64,000 nt of DNA, taken from assembly GCF_010093305.1 (NCBI RefSeq), contig NZ_PDWS01000004.1:124001-188000 (forward strand), given 5' to 3'. A program made the translations under genes and the position numbers. This DNA is from Pseudoxanthomonas sacheonensis (GTDB taxonomy: Bacteria; Pseudomonadota; Gammaproteobacteria; Xanthomonadales; Xanthomonadaceae). Of this stretch, positions 25,325 through 36,400 are shown one piece after another (position 1 is the stretch's first letter; the number at the start of each line of letters is the position of its first letter). The notes beneath the pieces were generated by a model that saw nothing but the letters and a program-made list of their open reading frames with translations, ran no database searches and had not been told where the DNA came from.

Positions 25325-25930
25325 ATGAAAATGCGTCTGTTGACCGCACTCTTCGCCGCCGCCGCACTCAGCGGCTGCGCGACGTACGACTATGCCGGCG
25401 GCAGCGCACCCGGTGGCTATTACTACGGTCGGCCTTCGGTGGAGTACTACGGACCTTATGGCGGAGGCTACGGGTACGGCTCGTACGGTTACGGCGGCTA
25501 TGGGTATGGTGGCGGCTACGGCTACGCCCCCTACGGCTATTACGGCGGCTATTACCCTTACTACTACTACCCCTACCGTCCGTATCGCCCGCACCACCCG
25601 CGTCCGGATCACGACGACGACCGGCCGCCGAGCCAGGGCGGCCGTCCGCCCCCCTGGCGCCGTCCCGACGGCCGCTACCAGGATTCGGGCCAGGTGATGA
25701 TTCCGCCCCGCAACGGCATTCCCCAGGTTCCCAGCCAACCGCAGGTCCGCCAGGAAGGCGGCCGCTATCCGGGCATGCGGGTCAGGCCCGAGGGCGGCAA
25801 CCAGCCCCCGCGGATGTCGGTTCCTTCCCAACCCCAGCCCCGCCAGATGGAAAGGCCGCGTCCGGTGGAACGTGCGCAACCGGCCCCGCGCGCAGCAAAC
25901 CGCGAGCGGATAAGAACCGAAGAACCCTGA
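25325..25930 (+). CDS. Tyr/Gly-rich lipoprotein
   Basis: The 201-residue product has a lipoprotein signal (MKMRLLTALFAAAALSGC, lipobox LSGC with the acylated Cys at 18). The next 70 residues are dominated by Gly-Tyr units (YGGYGYGGGYGYAPYGYYGGY), then a His/Pro/Asp-rich stretch and a Pro/Gln/Arg-rich C-terminus. Such low-complexity sequence is likely disordered and surface-exposed; similar proteins occur widely in this family without known role. There is no catalytic motif. It stands alone, divergent from the dehydratase gene. Confidence 0.8.
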   Translation: MKMRLLTALFAAAALSGCATYDYAGGSAPGGYYYGRPSVEYYGPYGGGYGYGSYGYGGYGYGGGYGYAPYGYYGGYYPYYYYPYRPYRPHHPRPDHDDDRPPSQGGRPPPWRRPDGRYQDSGQVMIPPRNGIPQVPSQPQVRQEGGRYPGMRVRPEGGNQPPRMSVPSQPQPRQMERPRPVERAQPAPRAANRERIRTEEP

Positions 25931-26338
25931 CCCTCAACGCGTGCGTCCGGACGCCGCAGGGCTTGTCATGGGCAGTTGACCGGTTGCGTCGCTTATTGAC
26001 GTGATTGGAATGACAAGCCTCTATGTCGACGTCCGGTGGGGAAATCTGGATCCCCCCTGTTCCGGCCCTGCCGGGCGTCGGCGCTCATGCAAAAGCCCGG
26101 CCATGCCGGGCTTTTTGTTGGATTGGCCGCGCGTTGCAAATAAAATGGGGCCGGCAGTCCCCCGACTACCGGCCCCGCGCTCCCCCGCAGTGCACATGGC
26201 TGGCCCCTGTTCCAATTACCAGCCTGCGCCCCTGGTCGCTTGCCACGACGGGTGCAATGGGGATATCGCAGAAACCGTGCCAACTTTTCTGCATGCCCCG
26301 GTTAGCTCCTCCTCTCCTGCAATGCGAAACTGATCGCC
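25931..26338. other. 408-bp gap upstream of mnmG with terminator and hairpin
   Basis: A strong intrinsic terminator lies at 26091-26119. A second inverted repeat (GGGGCCGG at 26147-26154 and CCGGCCCC at 26169-26176) follows an AATAAAAT box that may be the mnmG -10 region. A weak TTGACG...TCTATG pair (25996-26025) could drive a short RNA ending at the terminator. No gene is seen. Confidence 0.45.
26091..26119 (+). terminator. Rho-independent terminator upstream of mnmG
   Basis: AAAAGCCCGGC, loop CAT, GCCGGGCTTTTTG: a seven-to-eight-base GC stem followed by five T residues. It would end a + strand transcript coming from the lipoprotein gene, 160 bases upstream, or from a small RNA promoter in the gap. 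Confidence 0.85.
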
Positions 26339-28228
26339 ATGAACGCCTCTTTCCACCACTACGACGTCATCGTCATAGGCGGCGGCCACGCCGGTACCGA
26401 AGCGGCGCTGGCCTCCGCGCGCGCCGGTGCGCGCACGCTGCTGCTCACCCACAACGTGGAAACCGTGGGCGCGATGAGCTGCAACCCGGCCATCGGCGGC
26501 ATCGGCAAGGGCCACCTGGTCAAGGAAATCGACGCGCTGGGCGGGGTCATGGCGCACGCGGCCGACCTGGCCGGCATCCAATGGCGCACGCTCAACGCAT
26601 CCAAAGGTCCGGCGGTACGCGCCACGCGCTGCCAGGCCGACCGTTCGCTGTATCGCAGCGCCATCCGCCGCATCGTCGAGGCACAGCCCAACTTGACGAT
26701 CTTCCAGGCTGCCGTCGACGATCTGGTGATCGAAAACAATACCGTGCGCGGCGCCATCACCCAGACCGGCCTGCGTTTCGATGCGCCCTGCGTGGTGCTG
26801 ACTGCGGGCACCTTCCTGGCCGGCAAGATCCATGTTGGCGAAACCCAGTACGCCGCCGGCCGCGCCGGCGATCCGCCCGCCACTGCGCTGGCGCACAAAC
26901 TGCGCGAAGGTTTGTTCGTGGTCGATCGTCTGAAGACCGGCACGCCGCCGCGCATCGATGGACGTTCGCTGGACTATTCGGTGATGGAGGAACAGCCCGG
27001 CGACGATCCGCTGCCGGTGATGTCCTTCGTCGGCGACGCCTCGCAGCATCCGCGCCAGGTCTCGTGCTGGATCACCCACACCAGCGAGCGCACGCACGAA
27101 ATCATCCGCAACGCGCTGCATCGCTCGCCGCTGTACAGCGGCCAGATCGAAGGCATCGGCCCGCGCTACTGCCCGTCCATCGAAGACAAAGTGGTGCGCT
27201 TCGCCGAAAAAGCCTCGCATCAGATCTTCGTCGAACCGGAAGGGCTCGACGTCGCCGAAATCTATCCCAACGGCATTTCCACCTCGCTGCCGTTCGACGT
27301 GCAGTTGGAGCTGGTGCGCAGCATCCGCGGCATGGAACAGGCGCACATCACCCGGCCGGGTTACGCCATCGAATACGATTTCTTCGATCCGCGCGGATTG
27401 AAATCCTCGCTGGAAACCAAGGCGGTAGCCGGCCTGTTCTTCGCCGGACAGATCAACGGCACCACCGGTTACGAGGAAGCCGCAGCGCAGGGATTGATCG
27501 CCGGCCTCAACGCCGCGCGGCAGGTGCAGCAGAAAGAAGCGTGGTCGCCGCGTCGCGACGAAGCCTATATCGGCGTCCTCATCGACGATCTGATCACCCA
27601 CGGCACCAAGGAGCCGTACCGCATGTTCACTTCGCGCGCGGAATACCGCCTGCAGCTGCGCGAAGACAATGCGGATCTGCGCCTGACCGAAACCGGCCGG
27701 GCGATGGGGCTGGTCGACGATGCGCGCTGGTCGAAGTTCGCCGCCAAGCGCGATGCGATCGCCAGCGAAACCGAGCGCCTGCGTGCGGTCTGGGTGTCGC
27801 CCGGCAATGCGCTGGGCCGCGAGGTGGAAGCCGTTCTGGGTATCGCGGTCAGCCGCGAGACCACCGTGCTGGACATGATCAAGCGCCCGGAACTGGATTA
27901 CGCCAAGCTGGCGTCGGTGCCTTCGATCGGACCCGGAGTGGAAGACGCCAAAGTCGCCGAACAGGTGGAGATCGGCGTGAAGTATTCCGGTTACCTGGAC
28001 CGCCAGCGCGAAGAGATCGAGCGCCAGCAGCGCAACGAGGACACGACCATTCCGTCGGGCTTCGATTACGCCGGCGTGCGCGGCCTGTCCTTCGAGGTGC
28101 TGCAGAAGCTGGAACGCGTGCAGCCGCAGACCGTCGGCCAGGCGCAGCGCATTCCCGGCATGACGCCCGCGGCGATTTCGTTGCTGCTGGTGCATCTGAC
28201 GCGCGCGCGCCGTAGCCGAGTCGCCTGA
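26339..28228 (+). CDS. mnmG: tRNA U34 carboxymethylaminomethyl modification enzyme, FAD subunit
   Basis: MnmG (GidA) works with MnmE to install the cmnm5 group on U34 of several tRNAs. The 629-residue product has VIGGGHAG (12-19) for FAD binding, [18 protein letters not shown] (about 48-65), [15 protein letters not shown] (about 278-288), [16 protein letters not shown] (about 373-388) and the C-terminal HhH-like region ([12 protein letters not shown]). Normal length. No rsmG follows; the next gene is convergent tex. A REP pair starts directly after the stop codon. Confidence 0.97.
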   Translation: MNASFHHYDVIVIGGGHAGTEAALASARAGARTLLLTHNVETVGAMSCNPAIGGIGKGHLVKEIDALGGVMAHAADLAGIQWRTLNASKGPAVRATRCQADRSLYRSAIRRIVEAQPNLTIFQAAVDDLVIENNTVRGAITQTGLRFDAPCVVLTAGTFLAGKIHVGETQYAAGRAGDPPATALAHKLREGLFVVDRLKTGTPPRIDGRSLDYSVMEEQPGDDPLPVMSFVGDASQHPRQVSCWITHTSERTHEIIRNALHRSPLYSGQIEGIGPRYCPSIEDKVVRFAEKASHQIFVEPEGLDVAEIYPNGISTSLPFDVQLELVRSIRGMEQAHITRPGYAIEYDFFDPRGLKSSLETKAVAGLFFAGQINGTTGYEEAAAQGLIAGLNAARQVQQKEAWSPRRDEAYIGVLIDDLITHGTKEPYRMFTSRAEYRLQLREDNADLRLTETGRAMGLVDDARWSKFAAKRDAIASETERLRAVWVSPGNALGREVEAVLGIAVSRETTVLDMIKRPELDYAKLASVPSIGPGVEDAKVAEQVEIGVKYSGYLDRQREEIERQQRNEDTTIPSGFDYAGVRGLSFEVLQKLERVQPQTVGQAQRIPGMTPAAISLLLVHLTRARRSRVA

Positions 28229-28229
28229 C

Positions 28230-28325
28230 GTAGGAGCGACGTAAGTCGCGACGGAAAAAAGCGGGGTCTTGGTGGTCGGCCTCGAAAATACAACGCGCCT
28301 AGTCGCGACTTACGTCGCTCCTACG
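28230..28325. repeat. Inverted REP pair, family A
   Basis: GTAGGAGCGACGTAAGTCGCGA (28230-28251) is mirrored by TCGCGACTTACGTCGCTCCTAC (28303-28324) across a 50-bp spacer. It fills the space between convergent mnmG and tex and could serve as a bidirectional terminator. Confidence 0.9.
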
Positions 28326-28340
28326 CACCTACCGATTCGA

Positions 28341-30692
28341 TCAGGCGCCGCTCTTTGCTCGTGCAAACGCTGCTGCCAACGCATTATTCGCGGGTTGCGA
28401 ATTAGTCGGCTGCGTTGCAGGTTTGCCTTGCCGGCTCGGTGTTCGGCCGCGTGATGGATCCGCATCGCGCCGGTGGCTGTCCTGCGCCGGCTTGGCCACC
28501 GGCACGTCCTCCAACCGCCGTGTCAACGCGATGCGCTTGCGCGGAATGTCCACCTCCAGCACCCGCACCTTGACGATGTCGCCGGCCTTGACCACATCGC
28601 GCGGGTCCTTCACGTAGGTGTCGGACAGCGCCGAGATGTGGACCAGGCCGTCCTGGTGCACGCCGATATCGACGAAGGCGCCGAAGGCAGCCACATTGGT
28701 GACCACGCCTTCCAGGATCATGCCGACCTTGAGGTGTTTGATCTCCTCGACGCCTTCGGCGAAACGCGCGGCCTTGAACTCGGGACGCGGATCGCGGCCT
28801 GGCTTCTCCAGTTCCTTGAGGATGTCGCGCACCGTCGGCACGCCGAACTTCTCGTCGGTGAAGGATTCCGGTTTCAACCCGCGCAGGTAGCCGCTGTCGC
28901 CGATCAGCTGCTTCACCGCACGGCCGCTGTCCTTCACGATGCGTTCGACCACCGGATACGCCTCCGGATGCACCGAGGACGCATCCAGCGGCTCGTCGCC
29001 GTCGGCGATGCGCAGGAAGCCGGCGCATTGCTCGAAAGTCTTCTCGCCCAGGCGCGGCACCTTCAGCAATTCGCGGCGGCGCTTGAACGGGCCGTTCTGG
29101 TCGCGATGCAGGACGATGTTCTCCGCCACCGAGGCGGACAATCCGGACACCCGCGAAAGCAGCGCGGCCGAGGCGGTGTTCACGTGCACGCCGACCGCGT
29201 TCACGCAGTCCTCCACGCGCGCATCCAGAGCGCGCGCCATGCGGTAGGGATCCACGTCGTGCTGGTACTGCCCCACGCCTATCGCCTTGGGTTCTATCTT
29301 CACCAGTTCGGCCAGCGGGTCCTGCAGCCGGCGCGCGATCGACACCGCGCCGCGCAGGCTCACGTCCAGCTCCGGGAATTCCTTCGCCGCCAGTTCCGAG
29401 GCCGAATACACCGAAGCGCCGGCTTCGCTGACCACGATCTTCTGCAGCTTCAACTCCGGGTGCTTGTTGATCACTTCGCCGGCCAGCTTGTCGGTCTCGC
29501 GCGAGGCGGTGCCGTTGCCGATGGCGATCAGCTCCACGTTGTGCTGAACGCACAGCTTGCCCAACGCATGCAGCGACTGGTCCCACTGCTTGCGCGGCTC
29601 GTGGGGGTAGATCGTATCGGTCGCCACCAGTTTGCCGGTGCGGTCGACCACCGCCACTTTCACGCCGGTGCGGATGCCCGGATCCAGACCCATTACCGTG
29701 CGTGCGCCAGCCGGAGCGGCCAGCAGCAGATCCTTCAAATTGTCGCCGAAGATGGCGATGGCTTCGGCTTCCGCCTTCTCGCGCGCCTGGCTGAAGAGAT
29801 CGAGCAGCAAATGCAGGTGCAGCTTCGCACGCCAGGTCATCCGGCAACTGTCCAGCAGCCAGCGGTCGGCGGCGCGGCCCTGGTCGCTGACGCCGGCATG
29901 CAGCGCCACGCGGCCGTCGCCGTACAGGTGGCCGGCTTCCGCATCCTTGCCCGGATCCAGGTCGAGATACAGGATTTCTTCCTTGCGCGCGCGGAACAAG
30001 GCCAGCAAACGGTGCGAAGGGATCTTCGCCAGCGCTTCGCTGTGTTCGAAGTAATCGCGGTACTTGGCGCCGGCCTCTTCCTTGCCTTCGGCCACGCGGG
30101 CGCGGATCACACCCACTTCGCCCAGCCAGTGGCGCAGTTCGCCGACCAGCGCAGGGTCTTCGCCCCAGCGCTCCATCAGGATCGCGCGCGCGCCGTCGAG
30201 CGCGGCCTTGGCGTCGGCCACGCCCTTGCCGGCATCCACGAAAGCGGCGGCGAAGATCTCCGGCGACTGAGTGGGATCGGCCAGCAATCCGTCAGCCAGC
30301 GGTTCCAGTCCGGCCTCACGGGCGATCTGCGCGCGGGTGCGGCGCTTGGGCTTGTACGGCAGGTACAGATCTTCCAGCCGCGCCTTGCTGTCGGCGGCCT
30401 CGATCTCGGCGCGCAATTCGACGGTCAGCTTGCCTTGTTCCTCGATGCTGGCCAGCACGGTGGCGCGGCGGTCTTCCAGTTCGCGCAGATAGGCCAGGCG
30501 CGTTTCCAGGTTGCGCAGCTGGGTGTCGTCCAGCCCGCCGGTGATTTCCTTGCGGTAGCGGGCGATGAAGGGAACGCTGGCGCCTTCGTCCAGCAACGCG
30601 ATGGCAGCCAGGGCCTGCGCGGTCTGGGCGCCGATCTCCGCGGCGATGGTGTGGGCGATGTGCTGGGCGAGTTGCTTTGGGGTGTCCTTCAT
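28341..30692 (-). CDS. tex: Tex-family transcription accessory protein
   Basis: Tex is a cytosolic nucleic-acid-binding protein tied to transcription and translation. The 783-residue product has the N-terminal helical region ([17 protein letters not shown], about 38-54), the YqgF/RNase H-like domain ([18 protein letters not shown], about 330-347), helix-hairpin-helix elements ([20 protein letters not shown], about 505-524) and a C-terminal S1 domain ([20 protein letters not shown], about 648-667). A Lys/Arg/Gln-rich tail follows. ATG 30692 gives the family's usual N-terminus. It is monocistronic. Confidence 0.95.
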   Translation of the reverse strand: MKDTPKQLAQHIAHTIAAEIGAQTAQALAAIALLDEGASVPFIARYRKEITGGLDDTQLRNLETRLAYLRELEDRRATVLASIEEQGKLTVELRAEIEAADSKARLEDLYLPYKPKRRTRAQIAREAGLEPLADGLLADPTQSPEIFAAAFVDAGKGVADAKAALDGARAILMERWGEDPALVGELRHWLGEVGVIRARVAEGKEEAGAKYRDYFEHSEALAKIPSHRLLALFRARKEEILYLDLDPGKDAEAGHLYGDGRVALHAGVSDQGRAADRWLLDSCRMTWRAKLHLHLLLDLFSQAREKAEAEAIAIFGDNLKDLLLAAPAGARTVMGLDPGIRTGVKVAVVDRTGKLVATDTIYPHEPRKQWDQSLHALGKLCVQHNVELIAIGNGTASRETDKLAGEVINKHPELKLQKIVVSEAGASVYSASELAAKEFPELDVSLRGAVSIARRLQDPLAELVKIEPKAIGVGQYQHDVDPYRMARALDARVEDCVNAVGVHVNTASAALLSRVSGLSASVAENIVLHRDQNGPFKRRRELLKVPRLGEKTFEQCAGFLRIADGDEPLDASSVHPEAYPVVERIVKDSGRAVKQLIGDSGYLRGLKPESFTDEKFGVPTVRDILKELEKPGRDPRPEFKAARFAEGVEEIKHLKVGMILEGVVTNVAAFGAFVDIGVHQDGLVHISALSDTYVKDPRDVVKAGDIVKVRVLEVDIPRKRIALTRRLEDVPVAKPAQDSHRRDADPSRGRTPSRQGKPATQPTNSQPANNALAAAFARAKSGA

Positions 30693-30814
30693 TGCGTTTG
30701 TTCGAATTCGTGATTGGCAGGCCCCGATTGTGGCGGTCGCGGCGCGTGGGGGGAACCCGTTGACAGGAAGGCGGTTGCTGGTTTCGCAATCGCACATTCA
30801 CGGTGTGAGAGCAT

Positions 30815-30894
30815 TGTGGGAGCGGCGTCCCGCCCGAGCTTTTTCCATGACTGCCGGATTGCTTGAAGAGCTCGCGGCGGGATGCCGCTTCCAC
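30815..30894. repeat. Inverted REP pair, family E (GTGGGAGCGGCGTCCCGCC)
   Basis: GTGGGAGCGGCGTCCCGCC is mirrored by GGCGGGATGCCGCTTCCAC with spacer sequence CGAGCT/AGAGCTCG. It lies between divergent tex and the sialidase-like gene. Copies occur at 57325-57396 and 60337-60427. Confidence 0.85.
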
Positions 30895-30932
30895 GGGCTT
30901 TCCGGTCGTGCGGTAGAAGAGTAGGCGGCGGC

Positions 30933-32216
30933 ATGAAGCGTTATGCTTCATGCATGCGCCACTACTTCGTATTCCTGCTTTTCCTCCTGTCTGCCTGCGA
31001 TGGCGACCCTGTCGAATCGGTACCGGTGCCGCCGACGGTGGGCACGCATGTTTCCTACGATCTGTCGGAGTGGGAATTGCCCGTGCACGGAAGGGCCGCA
31101 CAGCCCGATCTGGTGGTCGGCCCGGACGGACACGTGCTGCTGTCCTGGATCGAAGCCGAAAACGGTAACGCGCATACGCTGATGTCCGCGGCATTCGACG
31201 GCGATGCATGGAGCCCGCCACGGAAAATCGCGCGCGGCGACGACTGGTTCGTCAACTGGGCCGACACCCCGCACCTGGCGGCCACCGCCGATGGCGCGTT
31301 GTGGGCGCACTGGCTGCGCCAATCGGCGAAGGCGGCCTATGCCTACGATGTGGTGCTGTCGCGTTCGGCAGATGGAGGAAACACCTGGTCTGCGCCGATC
31401 AAGGTCAACGATGATGGGACGCCGACCGAACACGGCTTCGTTTCCCTCTGGCCGCAATCGCGCGACTCCATCGGCATCGCCTGGCTGGATGGCCGCAATA
31501 CTGTGGGCGGTGGGCATGGCGGCCATGAAGCGCACGGGGGCGCGATGACCTTGCGCGTGGCCGACATCGGCGCGGACCTGGGAAAATCTTCGGAAAGCGA
31601 ACTCGACTCCCGCACCTGCGACTGCTGCCAGACCGATGCGGCGATGACCGCGCGCGGGCTGCTGCTGGTCTATCGCGACCGCGACGGAGGCGAGATCCGC
31701 GATATCGTGACGGCGCGTTTCGACGATGGTGCGTGGACCTTGCCGCGCAAGGTCCACGACGACCGCTGGAAGATGCCGGCGTGCCCGGTCAACGGTCCAG
31801 CGATCACGGCAAAGGGTACGCAGGCATGGGTCGCGTGGTACACGGCCGCCGGCGACCTGCCCAAGGTGCGCGTGGCCCGCTCGCAGGATGCCGGGGACAG
31901 TTTCTCCGCTCCTGTCGATCTGGACAGCGGACTGGAAGTGCAGGGCCGCGTCGGCGTAGCGGCCGATGGCGATGCGGTGTGGGTGAGCTGGTCGCGAGAA
32001 GACGCCAACGGGCAATCGATCTGGCTGGCGCGTTACGACGCCGGCTTGGGCAAGGAGCTGCAGCGTATCCAGGTAGCCAAGCTGCAAGGCCGGGGCCGCG
32101 CTACCGGCTTCGCACAACTGGTCGCGCGCGAGGGGGCGGCGTATCTGGTCTGGACCGACGTGGTGGACGGAAAACCCGCGCTGCATGGTGCGAGGCTGAC
32201 TGCGAAAGGGATCTGA
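30933..32216 (+). CDS. Sialidase-like beta-propeller lipoprotein with CxCC motif
   Basis: The 427-residue product has a lipoprotein signal (RHYFVFLLFLLSAC, lipobox LSAC) and then a domain with repeated Asp-box-like motifs (SADGGNTWSAPIKV about 146-159, SQDAGDSFSAPVDL about 316-329), the hallmark of exo-alpha-sialidase-type propellers. The segment TCDCCQTD (about 228-235) adds a Cys cluster not needed for sialidase action, and a GGGHGGHEAHGG stretch precedes it, so metal binding is possible. No clear sialidase catalytic Tyr/Glu set is visible; I would not assume sugar cleavage. Start: ATG 30933 with AGGCGG just upstream, or ATG 30954 at the signal peptide itself. The first ATG is within a small hairpin (30933-30951). 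Confidence 0.75.
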   Translation: MKRYASCMRHYFVFLLFLLSACDGDPVESVPVPPTVGTHVSYDLSEWELPVHGRAAQPDLVVGPDGHVLLSWIEAENGNAHTLMSAAFDGDAWSPPRKIARGDDWFVNWADTPHLAATADGALWAHWLRQSAKAAYAYDVVLSRSADGGNTWSAPIKVNDDGTPTEHGFVSLWPQSRDSIGIAWLDGRNTVGGGHGGHEAHGGAMTLRVADIGADLGKSSESELDSRTCDCCQTDAAMTARGLLLVYRDRDGGEIRDIVTARFDDGAWTLPRKVHDDRWKMPACPVNGPAITAKGTQAWVAWYTAAGDLPKVRVARSQDAGDSFSAPVDLDSGLEVQGRVGVAADGDAVWVSWSREDANGQSIWLARYDAGLGKELQRIQVAKLQGRGRATGFAQLVAREGAAYLVWTDVVDGKPALHGARLTAKGI

Positions 32217-32260
32217 GCAAGTTCTCGGAAGCGAGAAACCAAACGGAGATAGGGTTTGGT

Positions 32261-32330
32261 GTAGGGCGGGCATTGCCCGCCGCGTTTCCGCTTCGTGAAG
32301 ACAGAGCCGGCGGGCAATGCCCGCCCTACG
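32261..32330. repeat. Inverted REP pair, family C (GTAGGGCGGGCATTGCCCGCC)
   Basis: The arms GTAGGGCGGGCATTGCCCGC and GCGGGCAATGCCCGCCCTAC are exact mirror copies, each with its own internal dyad. It lies between two convergent genes; GCTTTTT follows the right arm, so it may terminate transcription. Confidence 0.9.
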
Positions 32331-32336
32331 GCTTTT

Positions 32337-33440
32337 TCAATGTTGTTTTTCCAACAGCTTCAACTGCACCGGCAAACCGATGAAATCGCCGTAGCGGCGC
32401 GCGGCCTCGTCTAGCGATTTCTGTTCTTTCCTGAGCAAGACGCGGAACGGACTCAGCTCCACGGTCAGGCCGGCCTTGTCGATGTTTCGCTTCCAGGTGC
32501 CCACGATGCGGCCATCGATCACCAGACTGGCGTTGAACAGGCCGTTGATGCCGATGACCCGTTGGCTGAAGCGCGCTTCCACCGCCTCGCTGCGGTCCTT
32601 GTAGGCGACCAGGTATTCGTCGAACGAGGGCAGCAAGTGCGGATCGCCGGCAACATCCTCTTCCGATTCAGACTCTTCGCCCGAATGCAGATAAAGCCGG
32701 CCGTCGATGACTTCCTGGGCCAGGTCGGCTGCGGCCAGTTCGATGGCCAGTTGCACATCCTTGACCGTCAGCCCCGACCACCATGCGAAATCCTGCACCG
32801 TGGCCGGCCCATGGCTGTGGAAGTAACGGCGCGCCAGTTCGGCCAGCGCCTGCTCGCGCGGCATCGTGCGGCTGTCGGGAATCCATTCGTCCAGCAGCAC
32901 GAAGGTCGGCTGTTTGTCCGCGCGTGGACCCAGGCACAGCAGGCCTTCCTGGGCCAGACGCCCGGTGATGTGGATGCCGCGCTGCTTGGCGGTGGAGATG
33001 CCGGCCTCTTCGAGCTTCGCGTACGCATCGCTCCGCGTCAGCCGCTGACCGTCACGCAAAGCTTTCACCAGCACCTTCCTGCAGCGGGCCAGCACGGCAT
33101 CGTCCAGGTCGAACTCGCGCTGCAGTCGCGACTTGTTGTTGGCGATGACGCGCGGCGCCATCAACGCCGACATCCAGCGCACGTCTTCGGCGGCCAGGAA
33201 ATGCAGCGTGCCACGCATCGGCCAGGTGCGGACGATGCGGCGTTCGGCGATGGCCTGCTCCACCTGCGCCAGGGTCGCGTCCCGCGTACGCAAGCCGATC
33301 GCCCACAGCGCGGCTGCGTAGTCCTGTGCCTGCATCGCGCCGAGCCAGGAAACGACTTGCGCGGGCGATTCGAATTTCCCGCCAACGATACGTTGCCTTT
33401 GCAGACGCAGCCTTGCGATCCGGGAAACCTTCGTCGCCAT
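32337..33440 (-). CDS. Winged-helix (AlkZ/YcaQ-like) protein
   Basis: The 367-residue product matches the HTH_42 (DUF1006) group: a conserved AMQAQDYAAALWAIGLR (35-51), MRGTLHFLAAEDVRWM (about 75-90) and the C-terminal FDEYLVAYKDR (about 274-284). AlkZ/YcaQ enzymes are DNA glycosylases that unhook crosslinked or bulky bases, and use a QxQ or QxD motif; here Q37 and Q39 form QxQ. A DNA repair role is therefore likely but not shown. The gene lies 15 bases after tamB in the same direction and may be co-transcribed. Confidence 0.8.
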   Translation of the reverse strand: MATKVSRIARLRLQRQRIVGGKFESPAQVVSWLGAMQAQDYAAALWAIGLRTRDATLAQVEQAIAERRIVRTWPMRGTLHFLAAEDVRWMSALMAPRVIANNKSRLQREFDLDDAVLARCRKVLVKALRDGQRLTRSDAYAKLEEAGISTAKQRGIHITGRLAQEGLLCLGPRADKQPTFVLLDEWIPDSRTMPREQALAELARRYFHSHGPATVQDFAWWSGLTVKDVQLAIELAAADLAQEVIDGRLYLHSGEESESEEDVAGDPHLLPSFDEYLVAYKDRSEAVEARFSQRVIGINGLFNASLVIDGRIVGTWKRNIDKAGLTVELSPFRVLLRKEQKSLDEAARRYGDFIGLPVQLKLLEKQH

Positions 33441-33455
33441 AATCCCCGCGCTTGC

Positions 33456-36400
33456 CTACTTTTCCTTGCGCCAGTTCAGCGAGCCGCGCGTTTCCACCGT
33501 GCTCGATTCTATTTCCACATCGAAGCCCTTGCGCAACAGGTACTTCAGCGTGATCGCCGAACCGCCGCCCACCATCGACACGCCATAGCTCACGTAGAGT
33601 TTGGGCGACAGGTACTTGCCCACCCCGAACACCGAGCCGCCCAGCGTGCGCGATTCCAGCACGCCCGCATCGTCCAGGCCGATCTTGGCGCCCAGCTGCG
33701 AGGCCAGCAGGCCGGCGCCGGCGCTGAGCGCGGTGGAGGCGGCGTTGATCTTCCGGGTTTCGTCGGTGCTGGCGGTATTCAACGAACGTCCCAGCACCAG
33801 ATAGGCCAGCGCCGCCGATTCGTCCATGGCCGGATTCGACCAGATGGTCGCCTTGGGGCTGCCCGCGCGGCCGGTGACGTCGATGCCGGCGGTGACTCCG
33901 GCGCTGACCACTTCGCGCTCGGCGCGGATGTTGATGCGCGGGTCGGAGACGGCGTTGTTGCTCCACACCAGTTCGCCGCGGGTGATGTTCAATTTCTGTC
34001 CGTAGGCGGTGTAGCGCCCGTCCACATCCAGGCGCCCGGTGGCGACCATTTCGCGGCCGATGCGCGAGCGCACGTTCATGGTGCCGGCCAGGGTGCCGTC
34101 CAGTCCGTAGCCTTTCAGTTTCACCGCATCGCCCAGGGTGATGGCCATGTCCAGATCCAGGCGCGAACTGGGCGTACGTTCGGGATCGGCCGGGTCCAGC
34201 ACCACCACGTCTTCGGATACCGAAACGCCGTCGTCGAGTTTCTCCACGTCGATGCTGGCCGAAGGCACCGCCACCTTGCCGCGCACCTGGATGGTGTTGT
34301 TGGCGAAGCCCACCTGCAGGTCCGGCGAAGCGACCGCCTGCAGTTCGGTGGTGTCGGAAACCAGGAAATCCTTGCCGCGGATGTTGAACTGCAGCGGCGA
34401 GCCTTCCACCTTCCAGTCCAGGGTGCCGTCCACGCTCAAGGTGCCGCCGTTGACCGTGCCGCCGGTGGAGGACACCGATTTCAGCGTGCCGTCGATACGT
34501 GCGCTGCCGTCGGCTTGCGCGTCCAGATTGGCTATGCCGTCGGTCAGGGTGATGCCCAGCGAAGGCAACTCGCCCTTGAACTCGGTGAGATGGGCGTCGC
34601 CGCTCAGCGCCGGCGTGCCGCGCGTACCCGCCAGCCCGACATGCCCCTGCAGCTTGCCGGTGGGACGCACCAGGTCGGGCGAGAACAGCTCCATCCAGAA
34701 CAGGCGCGAGTTGTGGAAATAGATGTCGCCTTTCAGCGGCGCGAATTCGTCCCAGCCGGTGGCGATTGTCGCATCGACGAAACCGTCGCCCTTGAAACCG
34801 GTGCCAAGCCGGCCCTTGATGGTCTGCGGATTGAAATCGACGTCCAGGGTGAAGTTGTCGTAGCGCACGATCTCGCCGCGCGCGTTGTTGCCCAGCTTCA
34901 GGCCGCCGTCGAGCGAGCTCAGATGCAGTTCGCCCACCCAGGCGTTGCCGGCCGGTTTCACCGACCCTTTCAGCTTGATCTCGCCGCGCAGGGTGAGCGG
35001 CCGGCCATTGTTCGGCGGCAGCCACGGCTGCACCAGGGTCAGCGGCAGGGCGTCGGCATGCACCTGTATTCCTTGCTTCGGCCAGTTGGCCTGCGCGCAC
35101 AGCGCGCCGCCGCCGCTGGCGGCCAGGCATGCGGGGGAAAGCGTGAACGCGGAACCGTTCTGCGCATAACGCGCGGCTTGCTGCAGGCGCCAACTGCTGC
35201 CCTTGGAGGGCGTCAGCTGCAAAGCGTCCAGGCTGCCTTGCCAATTGGCGCCGCGCTTCAACGCGGTGCCGGCCAGCGACACCGAGCCCATGGAATTGTT
35301 GGCGCCGCCATCGAAACGCAAGTTCTCCACTGCGCCATGCGCATCCAGGCGCACGCTGTCCAGAACCATGCCGACGTCGACCGCCGAACCGCGCACTGCC
35401 AGTTCGCCACCGCTACCGGCCCACGGCAGGCGTCCGCGCACACTGAGCGCATCGGCGCTGTAGCCGCTCCACTTCAGACCGCTGCCGGTGAGATCGGCAT
35501 CCACGTTGGGCGCGTTGCGCGCGCCGGTCAGCTTCAGCGTGCCGGCGATGCTGCCGCTGGCGTCCGGCAGCAGATCGTCCAGGTGCAGGGGTTGCAGTTT
35601 CGCATCGACATCCAGACGGTCGCCGACTTTGCCCTTGGCATTGACGCGGCTGTTGCCGAGAGAAAGCGCCAGTTCGCCTTCGCCCTGGTCGCCGTGCAGC
35701 GCGAACTTGCCGCGGCCGTCCAGCTTGCGTCCGCGCAGACTGCCGCCCAGCTTGGGCACGTCCAGCGTGGCATCGAAGCCGCCGGTCTCTCGCGCCTGGC
35801 CTTTGCTGGCCAGATCTCCGGACACGTTGCCTTTCCAATCGGCCAGGAAATAACCCGGATCGAAACCGGCCAGCTTCGCGCCCAGATCCCAGCGCAGCGC
35901 CGGTTCCCAGCCCACGGTGCCGGTAGCGTCCAGCGTGCCGGTGGGCATCTTCGCCTGCAGTTTTTTCAGCACCAGCTGTTCGCCGTCGCCACGGCCGTCG
36001 AAATCGACCGTGGCCTTTTGTTTCTCCCGCACCAGCGTGGCCTTGCCGATCGCCGCCCATGCCTTCATTTGGCCGGCGATGCCCAGATCGGCGTCGGCGC
36101 CGATTTGCGTCTGCGCATCCTGGCCCCAGCGCAGGCCGCGCGCATTGGCCGAGAATTTGAACACCGGATTTTCCGGATCCTTGAAATCGGCGCGCCCGCG
36201 CAGCGTGGTCAGTCCGTCGAAGGCGCGCACCGCCAGCGGTTCCACGGTCAGCACTTCATCGGCGATGCGGATCTTCGAAGGTTCGATCACGGCGACGAAA
36301 TCGCCTTGCGCGATGCGGCCCTGCAGGGCGGCGGCGCCGCCGGCGCCTTTCGCTTCCAGGTCGAAGGCCAGCGGCATGCTGTCTTCGACCATTCCCAGCA

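Noticed and set aside
26216-28195. A 659-codon open frame on the - strand
   Set aside because: Antisense to mnmG, which has clear family motifs.
28473-30713. A 746-codon open frame on the + strand
   Set aside because: Antisense to tex; no recognisable motif.
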